Below, piece by piece: positions 13,901 to 25,900 of a stretch of 64,000 nt of DNA. The stretch lies in the NCBI RefSeq assembly GCF_963576615.1, contig NC_088714.1, positions 46,781,772 through 46,845,771 of the forward strand. The letters run 5' to 3'. The notes below the pieces were generated by a model. That model was not told where the DNA came from and ran no database searches. It saw only the letters and a program-made list of their open reading frames with translations. The DNA is from Watersipora subatra (lineage: Eukaryota; Bryozoa; Gymnolaemata; Cheilostomatida; Watersiporidae). The position numbers and the translations under genes were made by a program. Positions within the stretch are counted from its first letter, which is position 1, and every line of letters begins with the position of its first letter.

Positions 13901-16900
13901 TATTTTGTTTCTATGTGCAACTTTACATCGAAGTGAAAAATGGAATAGCTATGGAAAGGATAAACACAACTACAACAATGAATTGTTTTGTCATCTAGAC
14001 ATTTTCTTGCTTTTGTACACAGCATGCTAAAATATAGTACCACTAAACTAATATCTATTTATGTCAAATCTGGTCTTGGTAGAATTTTTAACATTTGGTA
14101 TTTCGCGTGATAAAATAGTGTCTAGTTTTTTATTATCTCTAACTTGAACACAATCTAATTATGTTTGGGTATTACTGTGCATTTAATTATCTAATCCCGT
14201 AATGTCTTTTTATCTATCATTTTTACAGGATAAAAACTATGAAGATGTCCGTTTGGCTATTACAAGATTGGCCGATGGCAATTCACAGCTGACCTTTATC
14301 GACAAATCTTTGGGAAGAACTTCTACTCACTTGGCAGCGGAGATTAAGCAACTTACTGAGCAAGGTGTGTCAATATAACATAATCATCAGCGAAAACGCT
14401 GAGATTGTTTGTTTGTTTGTTTATTTTCATCTATAATATAACTACAAAAAATAATATGAAGAGTGCTTCTTACAGTACACAAGAACAAGAAAAATAGAAA
14501 AAAAATGTCACTCCAGGGAAGGTGATGATCAGGTCCCTGCGCGCAATAGCAAGGCTAATCAAGGCGCGGAACCTGATTGTAACGCTAGGTGTTCATAACC
14601 TGTTCACTAAACATTCCACCAACACCTTTCAGAAAGTTTTGGTTCTAATTCACAAAATAGAAGCGAATATAACATTGATTATTGATCTTAATGTGTAGCA
14701 CAAAATGTAGACTTGTCTTCTTATTATTATCGTAATTATTAGGACAAGGTCTGACAACTCTTTATGCAATGTTTTATGGTGTAGTTCATTCAACACGTGT
14801 GAAAGCTTGTTTCAATAATTTTTTTTACAAAATGTTTAACAAAATCTTTTAAGATAAACCCAATGTAGTATTAAGCCCTTATCAAGTGTTAATGCTTGGA
14901 ATTTATTTAATTTTAACACAAACCGTTACATGACAAAAATTCATGAATGTATCCATTGAGAACAATTGTCCTTAATACAAGTAAAGATGATTTTTTGAGT
15001 CTCTAATCAAACATGATGGCACATTTATATAGAAGCCCAAAGTTCTAAGATTGACAATTGGGCCCTGCATTGTTCGAAGTTGACCTAATTTTGCACATCA
15101 AGTAAGCCATAGGGAATCTTCTCTTACTATTCATCATTCATACAAAAATTTGTTTACATCACTGACGATGGAACCTCGCTTTGATGATATTAATAATTGC
15201 TCTTCAACTTTTGAAGGTGTTGAGTAGTAAAAGTGGTAGACTTTCAGTCAACAAAATTTATGGTTAAGAGTTTGAGACCCATTCAAAGCAATCTTTTTTG
15301 AAGTCTTTTATATTGTTTTTTTCAATGTGACGGATTCAAGCAAGGCTACAAGATAAGAGTGTTATAATCTTATAGTCAATAGATATGTTGGGAGTTTGTA
15401 TAGTATGCCCTCTAGCTGCACACTATTTTTGTAGATATGAGCGGTGAGAAAAACCTGGGAGTGACATCCATAACAAACTATCAAATATCAGGCAGCCCAG
15501 AATCAACACCTTCCGTTTCAACCAGCACACCCAATCATGTGACTAGTGAAGGTACTACTAGTATAGCTGCTACTAGTAGAGTTACTACTGTTAGTATCAC
15601 TTCCAGTAGAACCACCACCGTTAGACCAACGACGACTACCACTAGACCTACCACAACTACAACTAGTACTACTACACCCATAACTACTACAACCACCACT
15701 ACAACACCCACAACAACTACAACCACCACTACAATACCCACAACAACTACAACCACCACTACTACACCCACAACTACAACCACTCCTACTACACCCTTAA
15801 CAACTACAACCACTAGTGTAAGACCCACAACAAGTACAACCACGACTAACACACCCTTCACTAGCACACCTTCTAGTATTGCGACTAGTAGTGTCACCGC
15901 TAATGTAGTTTCTACTAGTAGTGCTGTTACTAGTCAGGCTCTCACTAGTTCTCCTCGCAGTTCAACTCAATCCTCAGCTAGTTCTTTCAGTAACACAGCG
16001 ACTACTGTAAAAGGTTAGCAATGGATACCCCATGGTATACACCTACCCAGAAAGGGAAATATTTTGCAAAAGTATTTAAGGATAGGCTTAACATGTAATA
16101 TGTTACTAATTGAACAGATTAAAATTTGCTTGTTTGCCTCGCCGTTGCTTTGTTGGGACAACAGAGAAACTAAATTGAACATACTATGTCCCACCTTTTT
16201 ATACTATGCTAGGTGACAGTCCGGCGTTGCACGGGCAATAAAATAATTTCCTAATTAATTTTAGTAACTTAAGCTAGTAACTTAAGCTAGTCTAAATCTT
16301 TGCTATAATAAAAGCCGTGGCTGAAACCAGCTTACTAATCATTACCTTACGCGTAATGCTATCATGATATTCAAGCGTGCTAGAAGTAACCAATAGAATT
16401 TTTTCAAGCGCTTTAATTAAGAGTGAGTAGTTTAACCGATGCAACGAGTATGACAGCAATTATTTCGTTGTAAAGCCCTGTAGTCGTTTGGCCAATTAGA
16501 TAGAATGTCTGCCTACAAACCGGAAGATTCTGAGATCAAATATAGTATGAAGCCGGCTTTTTGTTTTTTAAAAACTTAATCGCTATAGCTGGACATACGG
16601 ATGACAAACGAACTACGACAAATACTGAAATTTATATGTACAGATTAAAATTATGGAAATCATGTTTGTTTTAAGTGCCATCTTGAGAATGAGAAACTAC
16701 ACAAGTGGAGGTTCTCTATCAATGCTAACACAAATGTTTGGAGTGCTCTTCTGCTGTCATCAACATGACGGCCATTGTTGTTAGTACCGAATAAACTTGC
16801 GCTCTTTTGGAAAGTTACCAGAAAATGACATGTTTTTTCAATTATTTTTTTGCATGTAGCGAATAACATCATTTTGTTGATGACTACAAGCGCTAATAAA

Positions 16901-19900
16901 AGGTTATACATACTAGAAATAGTTAGCAGCTGTTGTGGTAATTGTTTTCATATCTTATGAATCTGCAGCGATCGTACCAATTAACCTTATATATATGAGC
17001 AATCTTTATTGTGGTAATCAATAGTCATATTTTACAACATATTTTTCACAAGGTACCACAGGCTAGGAAACATGGCTTAGAAACACGATGGCTTGATGGC
17101 TGGGAAACATAAAACCAACCAAAGCTTTATTGCACAATAGTGATTTCGAACTGAAAATCAAAAAAGTAGACAAAGGCAAACATTTTGGTATTGTGCAGCT
17201 AATAATGTATAACACCATGGCCCTCGCCCAACATGGGTACCCTAAACCACTGACCTCTATAGCTAGCTTTTTAGAAAAGGCTACTAGCATGAGCAAAATG
17301 AGTAAAACAATGAAAAATATTTAAATTGTTAGCAGAAGATTTTGTCAGGCATCAAATTATGAGGACGTCGTGAAGTTTTTACAAACTACATAGGTTCATA
17401 AATCACTATGGTTTCTCTTTGGGTAAAATTATTTTGATAAAAGTTTACTATACTCTTATGAGGTTACGATTTATTGTTTGTTTTCAATACAGCTGCCTCG
17501 AGTCAGCCACCTAAGGCTTCAGCCACTACAGCTAACGCAGTAACACCAACTGGAACAGCCTCTCAACCAGGTAATAAACATTATAAAATTTCTGGTGAGT
17601 TGAGCAGACAATTAATCATGCATAACTACATAAAGCAGTCCTCTTCAGATCAGGTTTTGCACTTTATTTCCTGCTAAAAAATTGCTTTTTGGAAAGCAAA
17701 GCTTGGACTAGGTGTTCAAGCTAACATCTACAAAGTACTAACAATCTTTTTACCTTTACTAGAATCCAGCTCAGCATCCAGTGGTAAGACTGTGAAGTCC
17801 TCAAGTTCGCAGTCGTCTGCTCTTGGAAGTGGCTCCATTATTGCCATAGTCTTAATTGTTATCTGCACCATCTTGATTGGGTCCATTTGCCTCATTTGCT
17901 ACATCTTCAGGTAGACTCTACACACTTTTATTGTCTTTGCTTAAATAAATACTTTGAATGGCAGCACACTGTCTAATTGGCACGTAGCCTTGAAGCAGCA
18001 TGCTGTCTTAACTGGCATGCATGCCAGTCAACTATTGTGCTGCCTCCACTGACATGCTTTCTAAACTGACCTGCGACTTTAAATGGAATGCTGCCTTAAT
18101 GAATATGCGCTCTTAATGAATATGCTGCCTTAACTAGTACATGTATGATGGCATATGTACTTCAATGTAAGTTTCCTCCATCTATATATACTTACATGCA
18201 GGTACACTTACCTTATTTGTGCTTGGTTGGGTGTGACATGCTGAACAATCATTGAGCCTCATATGTCCAAAAACTTGGAGTTATCATTTCCACATTGCTT
18301 CATACAATGCTCTTTGACATGATCGCTACTCGGAGGGTTTTAGAAAGACCAGTGGACATAACAACTAAAATATTTGTGGCATTCACTCAAGACATCTGTT
18401 AAGAACTAAATGATTAGATAGCATATCTTACACAACATAAATATTTAACGAAAATCTCAGGAAACACTTTCAGAGATCTGTTGCAGAGACGTATTTATGA
18501 ACAGAATCGAAAAAGTTTTTGGAAGCAATGCCTGAGTCCCATTGTACTACCCAATTTTTTAGCAAATTAGGGTACGTGGGTAAAATCTGAACACCACATT
18601 TTCATAACATATACACACATCAAAGTGTAGAGAATCTGTAAAGGTGCCTATGAGAACAGTTGGCTGTCTAAACTGCTAAAGAATGAAAACAGTTCTTGAG
18701 TCCGCCAACTATTATGTGACGCCTAATCACATCAATGAGCAAAACGTCCTTAAACTGCATTGAAAATAGTTGAGTTAAATTCCAACATTTTCTTGTGCCC
18801 GACTTCAGCATACCAATGAAAGAATGTGTGCACATTATTCTTGATACAAAACACCTGAGGTAGATAATCTTTCTCTTTGTCTGTTGTACCCAAGAAAGAC
18901 CCAAACAACCATTTGATGCTGAAGCATGTTTGTCTCTAGCAAATAGTCTAATATAGAACTTTTGCAGTCAAACCTCTACATATGAAATTAATTAGTTCTA
19001 AAATGTGCTTCGTATGCTAAAACAGTTATAAGGTGGAGCAGATATACTCTACATATGAAATTAATCAGTTCTGAAATGTGCTTCGTATGTTAAAACAGTT
19101 GTAAGTTGGAGCAGATATATTTGTAAGAATACAGTGTAATCCCTTTAATTCATTTCACAGCTCAAAGATGAAGCTTTAATACAAAGCACTGCAAATAATT
19201 ATTACATATAGCATCACACCAAATACGTAGACTTGGTTAAAAAAAGGGGTATAACTAATATAATATACTTTTGTTAATTTATTTATGAGACACATGACCT
19301 GATGAACAGGTTCGGCAGTGAGCGTGTTCAGCAGTAGAGAGAGATGGAGTTAATAGGTACATGTATAACTGACTTTAATTCACGACAGTTACGCTAATAC
19401 TTTTGTCAAATTATATATTTTTATGGTTAAATATATAATCATAAAAATATGCATGTATCATATAATATATATAATATAGGTAGATATTATATATAATATA
19501 TACATGTATATTATAGATTATATATATATAATCATAAACTGTATAACATAATTTATAATATTTTTGATGATTTATTCTTAATTTTTACAAGCTTTTCTTC
19601 TTTCACTCCAAAATTACCATATTTTGTAAAACCTTTAAGTGTCGTATGTTGAAAATGGTGTGCAATCAAGTATTTGATGATATGCTAGAAAACGTATATG
19701 CTGAGGTGGCTATAAGTAAAACTTTGGTTATACTTTGAGTTAGGGATTTTGTGATTATTTCTGCAGGCGTAACAGCTCCTCTTACAAAATGTCCGACTCA
19801 ATTCAGTTTGATGAGAACGGAGGAGCCTCTAATAAGGGATCGGTAATCTTTACCAAAGGTATTTTACTAACTGGAATAGTTTCATGTAGGTTTGCTGTTA

Positions 19901-22900
19901 TAATACTCCCATGAAAACCTGGAAACACACACTCAATTCTAAGTTACACACTCAGTTAGAGAAAAGTTGGTGAATGCTGAAAAATTTCCTCCGACTTACC
20001 TGATTTACTCTAAATTAGTGGTTCATAATCCAAAGAGGTTCAATGATTTAGCCGCAGGGGTTCGATAGAGGCCTTTGAAAAGCAGCAGCAGAAGTAACAC
20101 TGATTCGCAAGGTCATTTCTTCACAGGAAGATATGTAACTTGTTGCGAGTTCATGCATTGCAATAGTTTAATACAGTGATGTTAATGCCGGTCATTTTGT
20201 GCCCAGTAAAGCATAGACCTGTGTTGAATGGGAAAGAAATCTTTTATTTTTCAATAAAGAGAAGTTCAGTGAAAGCGCATATGAAATTGGTAAGGTTCAA
20301 TACGTCTAACAAGGTTGAAAACCACTGCTCTAGATGAAATTGACACCATTTGACAAAACAATGCTGCAATAACGAAAAGGAGTAGGCCCTTCTGATAGCA
20401 AGATGAACGCTGCACCCTTAACTAGCTGCTGTATTCGCGATTGCAATACAATGGAAGTTTTTTGCACTCACAACTTCTGTAGTTTGCAGTTTGGCAGGCT
20501 TATCTGCTACATATTTTTTTGACTGAATAAAAAAAATAGTAATATTGTCTCTCTGTAGAAAAACACAAAAAAATAGCTTTAAAACTGTTGAGTTGAATTG
20601 TAAGGAATGCCTTTTTCTGAAAACTTCTTATGTTTGTAACTACTTTTTCTACTTAGTTATTTGTGGAGTTGTCTGACCCGATCCTATGAAAAGCATCTCA
20701 TAGGATTACTCCTATGAGATGCTTTTCATAGGAGTAATCTGACATGATTTAGGTCTTTAATTCAAGTTGGGTCACCTAACACTAACGCTCACAGCAGCTC
20801 TTGCCATTTTCTGTTCTTTTTAAAATATGCTGTATTATTTCCAACCTGTTACAAATACAACCGATCCTCATTTGTTTAAACTAACACAGATTGAGCCATG
20901 TCCAGATATTACAAAATTACGAACATTAAAAGCTGAGTACAGTACATTAAACAGCCTATATTGTCCCGCATACATACTCCTAGGCTACAATATGGTACAA
21001 TATGCATATACAGTGTATATGAGAGAGTAAAATATGGTTATACATGCAATAGGGTACAGTATAATATTAATAACAAATATAATAACAAATGAAACTTACA
21101 GTACAACACTCACTCAGGTGCCTGCGTCGCTTGTGTCGTCTGTCACGAGAGCTAACTATCGGTCAAAATTTTCATTCTCTGGAGAGACTCAGCCTCATGA
21201 AACAATTGTCTGACTCTAGACCAGGCATGGGCAAACTACGGCCCGGGGACACATGCGGCCCGTTAAACTTTTTAATCCGGCCCGCCGAACTTGAAGAAAT
21301 TAAATAAATAAACTTTGTTAACCCTTTCGCGGGCAGAGCGACGTTTTTGTCGCTTTGAGATACAGCTGCTAATGGGCAGTGCGACGTTTTTGTCGTTTCG
21401 GTAACGTATTTTATTATTGCAGTTTCTGGTTAGCTAAATGCCGTTTTTTGTTTACTTTTTTTACCAATAGCAAGCTACGATATAGTAGTTTCGGTTAGCC
21501 TCAAAAATTGACTTTAAGGTTGAAAAAAACGATCGTTTTTAGCAGTGATGAATAAATAAACTTTCGAAAAAAGTTAGAAAATTGTTCTAAATAGTTTATC
21601 AACTTTTCTTTTTCTTGCTTCGGTTTTAGCTTTTATTTACCGAATTTTTCGAAAGTTTGACTTTAGTTTATCGTCATGGCAACTTCTAAAAGAACCTCCC
21701 GAGATTATTCTAATAAAGCAAGTACTAGTACCAAAATTACTAAGAGATTCAGAGCTGACAGTGACTTTTTAGATTTAGTAACAAGAGATGACAGTGAATC
21801 AGGTTTGAATTGTGATTGGAATGACTTTGCATCTGGAAGTGACAGTGATGAAAAGGCTGGTAGCAGTAATGATGAGGATGTGAGTAGGAGTGATGCCAGT
21901 GCCTGGAAGAATATAACCAACATAAACAGAGATAAATCTCCTACAATTCAGCAGTTTATAGCAGTGACAGGCCCAGTATTCACTCCAGTAGATGCTCAAC
22001 CAGTAGAGTATTTTGAAAAGTTTTTTGAGCCTGTCAATCCAGGAAGTACATTTTTGTGGGAGCTCTTTGTTACACGAATAAGTACATGGTGCAAAGACTG
22101 TGATGTGGGCCTTAGTAAAGGAGAATGCTTTCGAAAATATCATTTGTAAATAGACAATTATTATGAAAAGCATATATTTTATGTTATACATTTTTATTTG
22201 TTTATAATATATATATATATGCCTATGGACATATACATGTATACATATGCACCTTAAACATAGATATATGCACATAATAACACACAGAAAAGTGTATGAA
22301 CCTTTTAAAAAAATTTGATTTTTTGGAAAATTAATTCGCCCATGGGAGTCCGATTTAGTTTTGAAAATTCGCCTGCGAAAGGGTTAAACCATAACTGTCA
22401 CGAACAACTTTTATCGTATTTACTAGGTAAATCAAACACGCTGATTCTGATTTTGTACTCAAAATAAAGATTAGTCTACTTACTTTCAGAGTAGTGAAGG
22501 CTTTTTTACAGCGTTTTAATATCGGTCTCAAAAACAACACGATCGCTATAACACACTCCGCCCATAAATACGTGACGTAACCTAGCTTTTTAGGAACAGA
22601 ATTTACGTAGGGATGTTTAGACCGATTTAGAATAATAGAGATGGGTGTTTTAAAATTCATTAATATCTAAATTCAGCCTTAAAATAATATGAGTCTGTTC
22701 TGAAAGGTAGATAAGCTATTTAGCATTGCATATTTTAGAAAGCGCGATAACAACGCTAGCTTGTGATAAAACCGCGCTTTTTGAGCTCACTTTTCTCGGC
22801 GTTCAACCCATTTAAACGTCATGTAACAAGCTACGAGCAGTTTTAAATAGTTTATATACCTTTCATAAAAAATGAATTTATTTTACAGGCTGGATTTAGA

Positions 22901-25900
22901 TAATAATGTGTTTTAAGACACCCTCTCTATTATTCTAAATAGGACTTGTAATTCTAAATGGGCGGAGCTTGTAATGCCGATTGTGTTGTTTTCGAAACGG
23001 ATATTGAAACGCTTTAAAAAAGCCTAAATGACTTTGAAGGTTAGTGGCCTAATCTTTATGTTGAGTACAAAATCGGAATCAGCGTGTCTGATTTACCTAG
23101 TAAATACGATAAAAGTTGTTCGTGACATTTATGGTTTAATGTTGTATTTTCCCTGCAATTCTAATGTGTTCCCACTAGATGGCGCACTCTAGATACATTG
23201 ACTTTGTTGAGGTTCCGCATATTACGGTACTCCACGTTTGCTTTTTGACCCCTCAGTCCTTCTGTAAAGATGAGCAGACCTAAGAAAAGGAAAGTGGACA
23301 GAGAATGTTGAGTGTTCAATAAGGAGTGGACAACTAAATATTTTTTCACTGAACACCGATCGTCTGCTGTATGCCTGATATGTCAGGAAACTGTGGCGGT
23401 TTTTAAAGAATATAATATTAGCCGTCACTTTACTACAAAGCATGCTAACTATGGTAGCAAGCTGTCAACGAAAGAACGGGAAGCTACTGCTCAGAAGTTG
23501 GCGGCTAATTTACAGGCTCAACAAAACTTTTTTCACCGCCGAACTGCCATTCAGGAGTCAAGTACCAAGGCCAGTTTTATGCTTTCATTCAAACTGGCAA
23601 AGGCCAGCAAGCCTCTGTCTGAAGGCGAGTTTTTAAAAGAATGTATGGTGGAGACAGCAAGTGTCTTGTGCCCAGAGAGCAAAGACAAATTTAAAAAAAT
23701 CAGTTTATCGCTCAGGACAGTGACTCGCCGTGTGGAACTAATAGATGAAGATATCACCAGCAACTTAAATAAAAAGGCGGAGTCATTCACGTTATATTCA
23801 TTAGCACTGGATGAAAGCAACGATGTCAAAGACACTGCTCAGCTCCTCATTTTTATCTGAGGGATTAACGACACTTTTGAAATAACGGAGGAGTTTTCGA
23901 CAATGGAGTCTCTGAAAGGACAAACACAGAGAGAAGACTTGTATGACCGGGTGTCTGCTGTCATCGAAAATAGGAAGCTCCCTTGGAGTAAACTTATCAA
24001 CGTCACCACAGATGGATCTCCGAATTTGACGGGGAAAAATGTTGGCCTGCTGAGGAGAATCCAGAATAAAGTCAAAGATGAAAATCCTGACCAGGATGTT
24101 ATTTTTCTCCACTGCATCATCCACCAGGAATCTTTATGTAAATCGGTATTACAGCTGAATCATGTTGTGAATCCTGTCGTGAAACTCGTCAACTTTATTC
24201 GCGCAAGGGGACTTCAGCACTGTCAGTTCATTACGTTTCTGGAGGAAACTGATGCGGATCACCAAGACCTGCTTTATCACTCCAGAGTCCGCTGGTTAAG
24301 TTTGGGCAAAGTGTTTCAACGAGTGTGGGAGCTCAAAAAGGAGATTGGTGCATTTTTGGAGTTACAAAGAAAGGCTGACGAATTTCCTGAGCTGAGCAAC
24401 AAGAGCTGGCTGTGTGACTTTGCGTTTGCTGCGGACGTATTTTCACACATGAATGAGCTCAACATGAAACTACAGGGGAAGGATCAGTTTGTGCAGGACA
24501 TGTACAAAAACGTGAAAGCCTTCAAATCCAAGCTAGTTTTATTCTCCAAGCAAATTTTAAATAAGTCATTCACACATTTTCCCACACTAGCCACGCTGAA
24601 AGAGGCCGGCGCAAAAGTGAAGAAATACAGCGAGTCACTAGATGCGCTGCACGGAGAATTCTGCCGTCGGTTTTCTGATTTTGAAAAAATTGACAAGTCA
24701 TTTCAGTTGGTGGCCTGTCCCCTGTCACAAGACCTCGAAACAGCTCCAGAGGAGCTGCAGCTCGAACTGATCGACCTTCTGTCCGACCCAGTCATAAAAG
24801 AGAAGTTCAACTCTCTGAAACTGAATGGCTTTTATGCTTCACTCAATGAAGCCGCATTTCCAAATCTCCGGAGGACAGCGCAGAAGATGCTGGTGTTGTT
24901 CGGCTCGACCTACGTGTGTGAACAGACGTTCAGCATCATGAACATCAACGAGGCCAGCCACAGATCCCAATTAATAGACCAACACTTCAGATCCATCCTG
25001 AGAATTGCTACAACTAAACTCACTCCAGACTTTGATGCGCTGGCTAAAAAGGGGGACCAACAGCACTGTTCCCATTGAAAGTAAAAGTTTCTCCTTTGTA
25101 TTATGTAAAAAATGCTTTGGAAAATAATTAGTTCAGTAAGCCTTATATGTTACATGTCATTTCTGTTAAGGAGCGCACATAAGTGGTGCGCAAATGAACG
25201 CACGTTGTCAAAACAAACAATGTGCACCAGATCAAATATAACGCGCTCCGCAGTGGCGCGTTATCAATGTTCCGTCCTTGCGCTGATCGTTGTTGACTTG
25301 GCACTAGAGACACAAACTGAATAGAAGGAGCAGGATAAGTACATCTGAATCTCTTACTGTTTTTGAAATAAATACAGTCAGGAGGAGAGTGATGAGGATA
25401 TCCAGAAGGTAACAGTACTTGCAGTGCTTTAAAATAGAAATTGTTAGTAACAAAAGAATTATTTTTTATTCATTTAATTTTCAGTGTTTTAAGACTCATT
25501 TCAAAAAATAGCTAAATACTGTGGGGCTTTAAAGACAGATATTTTGTTGTAATGCTTTTGTTCATTTTCATTTGAAATTAAAGCACATGTTTTCTCCATA
25601 TCCCATGATATCTATTTTTTTCTCCTGTGAGGTGGGGTTACCAAAACACTCCATCCATCTGCTCCTGGTCCGGCACCTCTGTCAAAATTTAAAACCCATT
25701 GTGGCCCACGAATCAAAAAGTTTGCCCACCCTTGCTCTAGACATTGTCCGAGACAAATGAATGGCTCAGAAAATGATGGTGTGAAGCGCGGGTCGACTGT
25801 AATCCTACTCAAAATGATTTAGATAGTTCACAGATAGCATAAAAATATGTTTACACTAAAAGATTAGAAAAGGAAGCATTCGCAGTCAATCTTTTCAAGG

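Larger units (their letters stand above)
21222..25734 (+). mobile_element. hAT transposon, complete with 8-bp target duplication
   Basis: Ends are CAGGCATGGGCAAACT and, inverted, CAAGGGTGGGCAAACT. Both sides are flanked by CTCTAGAC (21214-21221 and 25735-25742), a perfect 8-bp duplication as expected for hAT. Inside are a piggyBac relic, a foldback MITE and a hAT transposase reading frame. The element has split an older repeat (matching 8800-9310) within AMN intron 12, which is spliced out, so it need not disturb the receptor. Confidence 0.9.

Noticed and set aside
15535..15897. Antisense open frame rich in Val/Gly
   Set aside because: It is the complement of the ACN-rich mucin-like exon of amnionless.
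25382..25408. 27-nt candidate micro-exon (EESDEDIQK) for amnionless between exons 12 and 13
   Set aside because: It lies inside the hAT transposon, and the direct junction of exon 12 (donor after 19858) to 26334 already matches in phase and gives TKGLDNPLY.
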